Assembly: GCA_030044075.1 (NCBI GenBank)
Contig: JASHWM010000102.1
Location: forward strand, 1 to 6,905
Direction of reading: 5' to 3'
Length of the DNA stretch: 6,905 nucleotides
Origin: Candidatus Rhabdochlamydia sp.
GTDB taxonomy: Bacteria > Chlamydiota > Chlamydiia > Chlamydiales > Rhabdochlamydiaceae
The position numbers and the translations under genes are program-made. A model generated the notes under the pieces. The model was not told where the DNA came from. It ran no database searches and was given only the letters and a program-made list of their open reading frames with translations. Below, in pieces: positions 1 through 6,186 of the stretch; the stretch's first letter is position 1; every line of letters starts with the position of its first letter.

Positions 1-1
1 A

Positions 2-361
2 AGAAGGGCGCTCCCGGCAATTTCGATCTCTGATGTCGGGCATATGAGCTGCACAGCAAACGATGTCGGCTACGAAAAGGTTTTTTCAAGGGCGATAGAA
101 GCCCTTGGGAAGAAAGAAGATATTTTTATTGGACTGACGACGAGCGGAAATTCGCAGAACATCATTGAAGCTGTTGCAACGTCACAGGCGATGGGACTTA
201 AGACGGTGGCTTTTTTAGGAAAAGACGGGGGAAAGCTCAAAGGGAAGTGCGATTTTGAGCTTGTAGTGGAAGGTTTTCGCTACGCCGACCGGATCCAGGA
301 AGCGCACATGAGCGCAATCCATATCATCATTGAGATGGTAGAGAAAAAACTATTTTCATGA
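2..361 (+). CDS. gmhA: Sedoheptulose-7-phosphate isomerase (phosphoheptose isomerase), C-terminal part
   Basis: The enzyme converts sedoheptulose 7-phosphate to D-glycero-D-manno-heptose 7-phosphate, the first step of ADP-heptose synthesis for the LPS inner core; it is cytosolic. The reading frame is open from base 2, giving 119 residues without a start, so about 70 N-terminal residues lie to the left (E. coli GmhA has 192). Visible SIS-domain signatures are ALPAISISDVGH at the edge, the phosphate-binding loop TTSGNS (about 32-37 counted from the Met at base 44), GKDGGKL (59-65) and RIQEAHMSAIH (83-93). Gln85 and His93 of that count align with the E. coli metal-site Gln172 and catalytic His180. 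The matching His61 and Glu65 would be outside the window. The ATG at base 44 is internal (the Met of SDVGHMSC), not the start. The stop overlaps the lpxK start as ATGA, so the two genes are probably translationally coupled. The assignment is secure, although close SIS isomerases (DiaA type) share part of the fold. Confidence 0.93.
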   Translation, partial: RRALPAISISDVGHMSCTANDVGYEKVFSRAIEALGKKEDIFIGLTTSGNSQNIIEAVATSQAMGLKTVAFLGKDGGKLKGKCDFELVVEGFRYADRIQEAHMSAIHIIIEMVEKKLFS

Positions 362-1389
362 ATGTTGAAAGGGCTGTTATAGAAATCATCGAAGGAAAGC
401 GCAAGAATGATTTTTTAAAGGCTGCGCTCTATTTGCTCAGCAAGATGTACGGCATTGGCGTCAGACTTCGAAATAATTGGTACGATAGATTTCGCAGTCC
501 CGTAAAAGTTGATGCAAAAGTGATCAGCATCGGGAACATTGTTGCAGGGGGAAGCGGGAAAACTCCGATGGTCTGCTACTTAAGCAGCCTATTGAGAGAC
601 CGCTTTAAGGTGGCTATTTTGACAAGGGGATATCGGTCCCATGTAGAAAGGACAAACCAGGTGGTCCTTTTGAAGGATGAGAACCAGAAAGAGTGCGGAG
701 ATGAGCCGCAGTGGCTGTCTCAAAAGCTCCCAAACATTCCGATATGGGTGGGTAAAGATCGGGCAAGGTCTGCAAAAGAGGCTGTAAAAAATGGCTCCAA
801 CCTTCTCATCCTGGACGATGGGATGCAGCATCGCAACCTTCATCGGGATGTCGAGATCGTGATGATGGACGCAAGCGATCTTTTTGGTAAGGGATATTAT
901 CTCCCTAGAGGGTATTTGCGCGACGACCCCAAGCGACTTGCTTTTGCAACCCTGATCGTTGTCCATCCTATTGCAGATGAGAAGGACTACGAAGATGCAG
1001 TAAAAGCTTTGCGGCCCTTTACAAGCGCTCCCATTGCAGGCGCTGCAATGACCCTGGAAAACACACAAGAGCTCCAGGGAAAAAAGGTCGGGCTTTTTTG
1101 CGGAATCGCAAAACCGGAGCGTTTTTTACGCTCTGTAAAAAAAGAAGGGATCGATGTTGTGGGTACCCTCTTTACACCTGACCATCAGATCCCAAACAAA
1201 GAGGATCTCGCTGTTTTTGCAGAGCGTGTAAAAGAGAAGGGAGCCGGGTTTTTGGTCTGCACAGAGAAAGATTTTGTAAAGTTGGATGACACCCCTTTGC
1301 CTTTGCCGGTCGCTGCGATCGCTGCAAAATGGGTCATCACTCAAGGCGAAGGCCATATAAATAAAATGATTGAAAGTTTAGGTGGATAA
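358..1389 (+). CDS. lpxK: Tetraacyldisaccharide 4'-kinase (lipid A 4'-kinase)
   Basis: LpxK phosphorylates the 4' position of the tetraacyldisaccharide-1-phosphate precursor to give lipid IVA, on the inner face of the inner membrane. The 343 residues fit the usual length. An N-terminal amphipathic/hydrophobic stretch (about 18-38) suits membrane association. Family motifs occur in order: P-loop GNIVAGGSGKT (59-69), LTRGYRS (88-94), GDEP (114-117), LDDGMQHRNLHRD (152-164, with the acidic pair Asp153/Asp154), LPRGYLRD (182-189), FCGIAKPERF (247-256), TPDHQIPNKEDL (273-284, containing the conserved Asp-His) and CTEKDFVKL (301-309). Nothing essential is missing. The ATG overlaps the gmhA stop, and the next gene begins on the base after the lpxK TAA. 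Both joins point to one polycistronic message, with lipid A and inner-core heptose functions side by side. Identity is very likely. Confidence 0.96.
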   Translation: MNVERAVIEIIEGKRKNDFLKAALYLLSKMYGIGVRLRNNWYDRFRSPVKVDAKVISIGNIVAGGSGKTPMVCYLSSLLRDRFKVAILTRGYRSHVERTNQVVLLKDENQKECGDEPQWLSQKLPNIPIWVGKDRARSAKEAVKNGSNLLILDDGMQHRNLHRDVEIVMMDASDLFGKGYYLPRGYLRDDPKRLAFATLIVVHPIADEKDYEDAVKALRPFTSAPIAGAAMTLENTQELQGKKVGLFCGIAKPERFLRSVKKEGIDVVGTLFTPDHQIPNKEDLAVFAERVKEKGAGFLVCTEKDFVKLDDTPLPLPVAAIAAKWVITQGEGHINKMIESLGG

Positions 1390-2571
1390 ATGAGCGAACA
1401 ATATAAAGTAACTCTCCCCAAGCTGGGTGAAAGCATTCTAAACGCTACCGTCGTGCAATGGTTCAAAAAAGTCGGCGAAAGGGTCGAGCGCGATGAGCCT
1501 CTTCTAGAAGTTTCTACTGACAAGGTGAACAGCGAAATTCCTTCGCCTGTCGCAGGGGTTTTAGAGAAGATTTGCGCTGAGGTGGAACAAGACATTGAAG
1601 TGGGCGCCCTCCTTGCCATTGTCCGAACAGGCGATGCTGCTATTGTCACAGAGGCTCAAGCTATCCCTGCCGCTAAAGAAGAGGAAGCTGGATCGGAAGA
1701 CAAAAGCACGTTCTTTTCACCCGTTGTCCTTCGTCTTGCCGGAGAGTTTGGGATCTCGATCGATGAGCTGAAAAAAATCCCTGCCACTGGTGTAGGAGGA
1801 AGGGTGTCCAAGAAAGACCTCGAGGCCTACATGGAAAAGCGAGCTTCAAAGCCGACGTGCAAACACGAGGCTCCTTCCTCATCGGTAGAAAGGGTCAAAA
1901 TGACAGGCATGAGAAAAGCCATCGCTGACAACATGGTGCGCTCTTTCTACGAAGCTCCCCACGCCAGCTTGATCACTGAGGTCGATGTGACCGATATCCT
2001 TGCGATCGTTCAAAAAGAAAAGGAAGCATTCTTTTTGAAGCATGGAGCAAAATTGACGATCACAAGTTTTATTGCAAGAGCCATCACCAAAGCGTTAAAA
2101 TCCTATCCTTTGCTCAATTCCTCGCTCGATGGGGATACCATTGTCGTTAAGCACTTCGTCAACCTAGGAATAGCCGTCAGTGTTTCTGGAGGGCTCATGG
2201 TCCCTGTTGTGAAACACTGTGAAGGGAAGAGCTTGACAGAGCTTGCGATAAAAATTCATGAGCTGTCCCAAAAAGCAAGAGAAGGAAACCTTTCTGTCAA
2301 TGATGTCCAGGAAGGTTCAATCAGTTTGACCAACTTTGGGATGACGGGAATTTTAATGGGAGTGCCGATCATCCGGTATCCTGAAGTTGCCATCATCGGT
2401 GTCGGCGCTGTCCACAAAAAGGTCACCGTGCTCGAGGACGATCTCTTCGGCGTACGGTCGATGGTCCACCTCTCCCTTACTTTCGACCACAGGATCTTGG
2501 ATGGCATCTATGGATGCGAATTCCTTTCGCTGCTCAAGAAAAATCTGGAGAGCGATCTCTTTATTGACTAG
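1390..2571 (+). CDS. Dihydrolipoamide acyltransferase, E2 of a 2-oxoacid dehydrogenase complex
   Basis: This is the E2 core of a 2-oxoacid dehydrogenase complex, which moves an acyl group from E1 via a lipoyl arm to coenzyme A. The 393 residues have the full layout: one lipoyl domain (about 3-80) with the lipoylated Lys45 in STDKVNSEIPSP; an acidic, Ala-rich linker (82-106); a peripheral subunit-binding domain (about 108-148, SPVVLRLAGEFGI...GVGGRVSKKDL); a second linker; and the catalytic acyltransferase domain (about 167-393) ending in SLTFDHRILDG (362-372) with the active-site His367 and Asp371. The STDKVxSE lipoyl context and single lipoyl domain are common in branched-chain or generic E2s, but substrate (pyruvate, 2-oxoglutarate or branched-chain oxoacids) cannot be decided, so no symbol is given. 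The start directly abuts the lpxK stop and AGGTGG at the end of lpxK serves as ribosome binding site. No E1 or E3 gene is visible, so the complex must be completed from elsewhere. Confidence 0.93.
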   Translation: MSEQYKVTLPKLGESILNATVVQWFKKVGERVERDEPLLEVSTDKVNSEIPSPVAGVLEKICAEVEQDIEVGALLAIVRTGDAAIVTEAQAIPAAKEEEAGSEDKSTFFSPVVLRLAGEFGISIDELKKIPATGVGGRVSKKDLEAYMEKRASKPTCKHEAPSSSVERVKMTGMRKAIADNMVRSFYEAPHASLITEVDVTDILAIVQKEKEAFFLKHGAKLTITSFIARAITKALKSYPLLNSSLDGDTIVVKHFVNLGIAVSVSGGLMVPVVKHCEGKSLTELAIKIHELSQKAREGNLSVNDVQEGSISLTNFGMTGILMGVPIIRYPEVAIIGVGAVHKKVTVLEDDLFGVRSMVHLSLTFDHRILDGIYGCEFLSLLKKNLESDLFID

Positions 2572-2630
2572 TGCTTGCTAGAAAAGCAAAGCGGCAAAAA
2601 AAAATTGAGTTGGAATTCCCTTTTTCTTAC

Positions 2631-2656
2631 CCTCCTCGTTAATTATCTAGAGGAGG
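2631..2656 (+). promoter_or_regulatory. Inverted repeat sequestering the hydroxylase Shine-Dalgarno
   Basis: CCTCCTC at 2631-2637 is the exact reverse complement of GAGGAGG at 2650-2656, with a 12-base AT-rich loop between. The right arm is the very strong Shine-Dalgarno of the following gene (AGAGGAGGA, 2649-2657, 5 bases before the ATG). In mRNA the two arms would form a 7-bp stem with five G-C pairs, hiding the ribosome binding site. This resembles RNA thermometers or other cis-acting translational switches; the function is inferred. The remaining leader from 2572 has an A9 run (2596-2604) and no convincing -35/-10 pair. Confidence 0.5.
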
Positions 2657-2662
2657 ACAAGT

Positions 2663-3373
2663 ATGAGGGTGTTTTTTTTCCTTATGGCTGCTTTGCTTGC
2701 ATACTCAGGTCATGCATCGGGCATGTTTCAGAATCCAGAATCCCAAATCATCATTGTTGAAAAGTTCTTGCCTCCCGAATCATCCGATAAGTTGATACGT
2801 TTTTACAATCGGAGTAAGCAAAACCTCTCAAAAAGCTCAGATAACCAGGTCGAATTTAATTACTCAACAGACCCTCGCATTTTGGAAATGGTTTCGGGGA
2901 TTTCCAAAAAGGTGCTTGGCATTATGAAGAAAAGATACGGCATCAATGCATCTGACTATCACATCGACCATTGCAGCATGTACGCAAGGATCGAGGGCAA
3001 TTCGTGCTCCTACCATGCTGATAATATCACCTTTTTTTGCCCCGTCCATGGAAGGGACCAAAGTTACCTCAGGGCCCACTGCGATGGGAGCTGCCAAGGG
3101 GCAACCTACATGCCGAATCATACCCCTTGGCGGGAGTTCACTGCTTTGCTTTATCTGAATGATGACTTTGAAGGGGGAGAGATCGTATTCGAGGACGGTC
3201 CTTATAACCAGCTCTATCGAAAAATAATCCCCATGCGGGCAAATACCCTTGTTGTTACACCAAATGGAAAAGACTTCTACCACGAGGTGCTGACTGTAAG
3301 GAAAGGGACGCGCTACTCACTGCATATTTGGTATACAAGCGACCCCAGATACCGCCATCCGTTATTTCGGTGA
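2663..3373 (+). CDS. Exported Fe(II)/2-oxoglutarate dioxygenase, prolyl 3-hydroxylase-like
   Basis: This is a predicted non-haem iron dioxygenase of the prolyl hydroxylase superfamily, 236 residues. A signal peptide is clear: MRVFFFLMAALLAYSGHA with a likely cut after Ala18, so the mature protein would be periplasmic or further exported. The iron triad is His118 and Asp120 (SYHADN) plus His207 (FYHEVL). Arg217, ten residues after the distal His, is the expected 2-oxoglutarate anchor (KGTRYSLHIWYT). The stretch WREFTALLYLNDDFEGGEIVFEDG (about 156-179) and the tail WYTSDPRYR closely recall animal prolyl 3-hydroxylases and related OGFOD-type domains more than bacterial P4H or PiuC proteins. Five cysteines (104, 115, 126, 140, 144) lie around the HxD region and could form disulfides. 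The start is fixed by a strong Shine-Dalgarno 5 bases upstream and by the signal peptide. It follows the E2 gene after 91 bases on the same strand but need not belong to that operon. The substrate is unknown: proline or another residue in a secreted or host protein is a guess. Confidence 0.85.
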   Translation: MRVFFFLMAALLAYSGHASGMFQNPESQIIIVEKFLPPESSDKLIRFYNRSKQNLSKSSDNQVEFNYSTDPRILEMVSGISKKVLGIMKKRYGINASDYHIDHCSMYARIEGNSCSYHADNITFFCPVHGRDQSYLRAHCDGSCQGATYMPNHTPWREFTALLYLNDDFEGGEIVFEDGPYNQLYRKIIPMRANTLVVTPNGKDFYHEVLTVRKGTRYSLHIWYTSDPRYRHPLFR

Positions 3374-3408
3374 TAAAAAAGGAAAAAACCCTAATTCTGG
3401 AGCATTTT

Positions 3409-4731
3409 TCAGGTGCGGGTTTCTTCAACAATCCGGTCTAAAGATCCTATCAGGTAGAATGGAATCGAAAGAACCTTTCCATGGAGGGATAAAGCATGTT
3501 CGGAAATCCGAATGCCTATGCGACTGCTTTTTTCTTGAAGAAAGCCCTGCAATGAGCGAAGTGTTCCGGTTGCTCCAGCTTTTACTTCGACTGGCATGAT
3601 TTCAGAATCAACAGTGATGACATAATCGACTTCTGCCTGTCCCCCATTTGTCCTTTCCCAAAAAAGCAGAGGCGCATTTTGGAAGGAAGGAGAATAGGCG
3701 AGAAGTTCTTGTCCGACAAACTGCTCGGAGATCACTCCTGAATTGATTTGCAAAATATCCTGATCAAAAAATAGATTTGCGTCCACTTTTGTGATTGTTT
3801 GAAGAAGGCCCACATCGAGATAGAGTAGTTTGAACCGATCATCTTTTAGATAGGCATGAAGAGGAAGCCCGGAAGCTGTAGTTGCAAAAACGCGTTGCAA
3901 AAGCCCGGCATGGCAAATTAAATCAATCGCAGGTTTTAGATCTCGTGATCTGATTTCTTCATCAATACGCCGGTATTTGAGTATTTGGGCGATCAAGGCG
4001 GGGGCTTTTTGGAAAACTATCTGAAGGTATTTATGTTGGGTCCTTTTTGCATATTTGCCAAAATCGCTTTCGTATGCCTGAAGAATGCGATGGTGTACTC
4101 TTTGCGATTCAAGGAGCGAATCCTGTTGTAAACTGCTCATAATAGCAGAAGGCATTCCGCCAATAAACAGATAGCGTCGTACCCATTTGAGGAGTTCGAT
4201 ATGTTCGAGGTCGCTGGGAGGATGTTTGAGACTAAATTCCAAAAGTCGTTTTGCAATAAAGGGGGATGCCGCTTGTAAATATTCGATAAAAGAAAGAGGG
4301 CGGAGGTAAAGGAACTCAACTCTCCCGACCGGAAAGCTAAAATCTTCTTCGCGCAGCAAAAATTCAAGAAGAGAGCCCGCTGCTATTATGTGTAATTTAG
4401 GCATCTTTTCTTTAAAATATCGAAGCGAGATCAAAGCCTCAGGGCAGTTTTGGATTTCATCGAGAAAAAGTAAGGAAAGACCTTCCTTAATGGGCTTTCT
4501 GAGCGCAAATTCCAACCTGGTCAAAATCTCCGAGGGCTCGCGTGTCGAAAAGGCTCCCTTAAGTTCGGGCCTGTTCTCAAAATCGACGATAGCGATGTCC
4601 TCAAAATGATCCTTGGCAAAATGCTCCACAAGAAAGCTTTTGCCAACCTGTCTTGCTCCGCGCAGCAGGATGGGAAGGTGTTCTTTTCGGTCCTTCCATG
4701 CAATAAGTTCTGCTTCCAAGGTTCTTTTCAT
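3409..4731 (-). CDS. AAA ATPase with DUF4143 C-terminal domain
   Basis: This belongs to the large AAA_14/DUF4143 ATPase family common in bacteria and archaea; the cellular role of these proteins is not established. The 440 residues have the standard layout: Walker A GARQVGKS (25-32), Walker B LLFLDEIQ (87-94), a sensor-like AAGS (117-120), the FPVGRVEFLYLRPLSF signature (133-148), the GGMP turn (191-194), then the DUF4143 part with EQFVGQEL (336-343), FWER (357-360), AEVDYVI (366-372) and PVEVKAG (380-386). The last pieces look like a PD-(D/E)XK nuclease core, with Asp369, Glu382 and Lys384. AGGAG (bases 4740-4744 on the minus strand) sits 8 bases before the ATG and supports the start. The gene is alone, converges with the hydroxylase gene 35 bases away, and has a palindrome-rich upstream region. 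Such genes are patchily distributed and often transferred, so recent acquisition is plausible but unproven. It appears intact. Confidence 0.93.
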   Translation of the reverse strand: MKRTLEAELIAWKDRKEHLPILLRGARQVGKSFLVEHFAKDHFEDIAIVDFENRPELKGAFSTREPSEILTRLEFALRKPIKEGLSLLFLDEIQNCPEALISLRYFKEKMPKLHIIAAGSLLEFLLREEDFSFPVGRVEFLYLRPLSFIEYLQAASPFIAKRLLEFSLKHPPSDLEHIELLKWVRRYLFIGGMPSAIMSSLQQDSLLESQRVHHRILQAYESDFGKYAKRTQHKYLQIVFQKAPALIAQILKYRRIDEEIRSRDLKPAIDLICHAGLLQRVFATTASGLPLHAYLKDDRFKLLYLDVGLLQTITKVDANLFFDQDILQINSGVISEQFVGQELLAYSPSFQNAPLLFWERTNGGQAEVDYVITVDSEIMPVEVKAGATGTLRSLQGFLQEKSSRIGIRISEHALSLHGKVLSIPFYLIGSLDRIVEETRT

Positions 4732-4753
4732 GGCTATAACTCCTACCTAAAAT

Positions 4754-4786
4754 TACCAATTTTTGGTCTTTTTTGGTACCAATTTT
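4754..4786 (-). promoter_or_regulatory. Cluster of TTGGT/ACCAA half-sites before the ATPase gene
   Basis: The half-site ACCAA/TTGGT occurs four times in 28 bases: ACCAA 4755-4759, TTGGT 4763-4767, TTGGT 4773-4777 and ACCAA 4778-4782. They form an inverted repeat with a 3-base spacer and a perfect 10-bp palindrome (TTGGTACCAA, 4773-4782). TACCAATTTT is also directly repeated at 4754-4763 and 4777-4786. The cluster lies just upstream of the ATPase Shine-Dalgarno, where a repressor operator or an mRNA leader structure would act. The repeats are seen; the regulator is inferred. Confidence 0.45.
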
Positions 4787-4824
4787 AACCATAAATATAT
4801 AAGTAGCTTAATATAAAGATATTA

Positions 4825-4838
4825 TCATTGATCAATGA
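4825..4838. promoter_or_regulatory. Perfect 14-bp palindrome, possible operator
   Basis: TCATTGATCAATGA is a gapless 14-bp palindrome in the AT-rich gap between the unknown gene and the ATPase gene, about 95 bases before the ATPase start. A TTGATC inside it, read on the minus strand, could serve as a poor -35 element followed by AT-rich TATATT/TATTAA sequences 14-16 bases on. A regulator dimer binding over a promoter would explain the symmetry, but this is inference. Confidence 0.3.
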
Positions 4839-4876
4839 GAGAGGGAAATACACGATTCCTTTTTGAAGGGGAGCTG

Positions 4877-4893
4877 TTTTGATTATATCAAAA
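4877..4893 (-). promoter_or_regulatory. 7-3-7 inverted repeat containing a TATAAT box
   Basis: TTTTGAT (4877-4883) and ATCAAAA (4887-4893) are perfect inverted arms around a 3-base centre. On the minus strand a consensus -10 TATAAT (4882-4887) lies across the centre, about 150 bases before the ATPase start. No good -35 is found 16-18 bases upstream of it. On the plus strand the repeat is followed by TTTTTT (4894-4899), terminator-like, but no plus-strand gene ends nearby. Promoter with operator, or chance in AT-rich DNA, are both possible. Confidence 0.25.
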
Positions 4894-4925
4894 TTTTTTA
4901 GAGAGGAAATAATTGAAGCTCAGCT

Positions 4926-4950
4926 TTGCCATCAGATATTCCGATGACAA
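4926..4950 (-). terminator. Hairpin directly after the stop of the 404-residue gene
   Basis: On the minus strand TTGTCATCGGA pairs with TCTGATGGCAA across an ATA loop: an 11-bp stem with two G-U wobbles, starting on the base after the TAA stop (4951-4953). Position and regular structure suit a transcript end or a 3' stabilising hairpin. No U-run follows, so it is not a classical intrinsic terminator. Confidence 0.4.
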
Positions 4951-6165
4951 TTAGGCAGAAACGAAAAGAAAGCCCAAATTTTCTAAAAGGATCGCCACAC
5001 CATTATAGGTCAGCTTTCCTTTGTCGTTGTACATTTCTTGGAAATCTTCATCTGTCAGCCGGCCTTGATCATGCTCTCTTTGCAGGTGTTCGTTGATCGT
5101 CATGTAGGCATTGTCCACGATGATTTTTTCAAAAATGGCGAGAATATAATGTCCTGGCGTACAGCTTTCTGTCAGAACTGTTTCGTAATCTTCTTTGAGC
5201 AAATCAAGAAAGAAAATAATGGATGGATCATTTTTTGCAAGGGTCATGTTGTTGTTCAGTCCCCAATCATCGCCGACCAGGTGCCTTGCATGGCTGAGAA
5301 TGTGAAGTTCTGCACCTGCTTGAAAGTTGTCAAGAAGGAGCTCTTCTTTGTATTCCTGGACCCATCTCCTGACCAGATTATCAAGAGTTTCCGGACGCTT
5401 CAAGGCGCGTCGGAACTGGCCAAGCGTCTCTTCGTAGATTCTTGGAGTGCACTGAGTGGCAGCTTCGGCAATCTCTGAAAAAATGAACTGCTTTTCCTCT
5501 ACTGATAAAGAAGGCTTTTGCAGTTCCACTATCAGGTTTTTAAGGACCTTTTCTAAATCTTCATAATATTGCGCACTGGTTCCAGGGACATTTGGACGTT
5601 TTGCTTCTACAAAGTCAATATATCTTAGGAGCGTTTCTTTGAGCTCTGTAGTGGCGGATCCGTTAAAATGTTCCACATCTCTGTAAACTTCATCAAAGCA
5701 GATAATAAAGGTATTCATGTCGACATCCTGGACATCTTGCATCAGCTCTTCAAAGTTAAAAGGATCTGGACGATCAGCCTTTCTTTGCTGGTTAAGCGAG
5801 TAGTTTCCAGCAATATCGGCAATCTCATCGGGAACTTCAATGGGAGGTGATGGGAATGGGACGCTGATCCCTGCTCCGCCTATGAGCGGGATGCAGCGAT
5901 ATAATGATTCTCTTGGAACTTCTCTTCCTATCAGCCAATAAAATGTGCTGACGATCCAGTTGTATGCGATCGCATAATAATGAAGAAAATAGACTAAAAA
6001 TTCAGACATGGCGATGAGGCCTTCATCCACGGGGGCCATATTATCCAGGTTGTCTTGTCTTGGCGTGATCGATGAATCAAAGAAAGAAGGGTCGTAGGGC
6101 CGCTCTTCAAAGTGGAGGTTATTAATCTCCTGATTAATTCTATTATTATTGATTGGATTAATCAT
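4951..6165 (-). CDS. Protein of unknown function, possible membrane-associated or secreted effector-like protein
   Basis: I do not recognise a characterised family for this 404-residue protein. It has a short polar N-terminus rich in Asn and Ile (MINPINNNRINQEINN), a Pro/Asp-rich stretch to about 48, and one hydrophobic, very aromatic segment at about 50-80 (LVYFLHYYAIAYNWIVSTFYWLIG) that could be a single membrane helix. A Pro-rich linker follows (102-113, VPFPSPPIEVPD). The remaining 280 residues are acidic and look mostly helical. The core includes FIFSEIAEAATQCTPRIYEE (228-246), FRRALKRPETLDNLVRRWVQEYKEELL (251-277) and ELHILSHARHLVGDDWGL (286-303); Cys239, Arg242, His288 and His292 stand out but no catalytic motif is assignable. 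There is no cleavable signal peptide. The general character recalls uncharacterised large proteins of chlamydiae and other intracellular bacteria, an impression from memory. The start has no Shine-Dalgarno; Met43 and Met53 are possible alternatives, also without one. It lies alone between icd and the ATPase gene. Confidence 0.8.
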   Translation of the reverse strand: MINPINNNRINQEINNLHFEERPYDPSFFDSSITPRQDNLDNMAPVDEGLIAMSEFLVYFLHYYAIAYNWIVSTFYWLIGREVPRESLYRCIPLIGGAGISVPFPSPPIEVPDEIADIAGNYSLNQQRKADRPDPFNFEELMQDVQDVDMNTFIICFDEVYRDVEHFNGSATTELKETLLRYIDFVEAKRPNVPGTSAQYYEDLEKVLKNLIVELQKPSLSVEEKQFIFSEIAEAATQCTPRIYEETLGQFRRALKRPETLDNLVRRWVQEYKEELLLDNFQAGAELHILSHARHLVGDDWGLNNNMTLAKNDPSIIFFLDLLKEDYETVLTESCTPGHYILAIFEKIIVDNAYMTINEHLQREHDQGRLTDEDFQEMYNDKGKLTYNGVAILLENLGFLFVSA

Positions 6166-6186
6166 AAATTATATAAATTTTTTAAT

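Noticed and set aside
44..361. ATG at base 44 as the start of gmhA
   Set aside because: The frame is open to the window edge and the upstream residues ALPAISISDVGH match conserved GmhA sequence, so this Met is internal.
589..1068. 159-codon minus-strand open frame
   Set aside because: It lies wholly inside lpxK on the opposite strand, and its translation has no family signature.
2575..2589. TTGCT...AGCAA hairpin as terminator of the E2 operon
   Set aside because: The stem is only 5 bp, mostly weak pairs, and an A-run rather than a T-run follows, so termination is not supported.
2864..3283. 139-codon minus-strand open frame
   Set aside because: It is antisense to the hydroxylase gene, whose plus-strand frame has a signal peptide, catalytic triad and strong Shine-Dalgarno.
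3374..3408. Bidirectional terminator between the convergent hydroxylase and ATPase genes
   Set aside because: The 35 bases have A-runs and a T5, but no stem of useful length could be found.
4877..4899. Inverted repeat plus T6 as a plus-strand intrinsic terminator
   Set aside because: No plus-strand gene ends within 1.4 kb upstream and the stem is almost all A-T, so it is better listed as a possible operator.
5038..5478. 146-codon plus-strand open frame
   Set aside because: It is antisense to the 404-residue gene, has no ribosome binding site or recognisable domain, and reads as a shadow frame.
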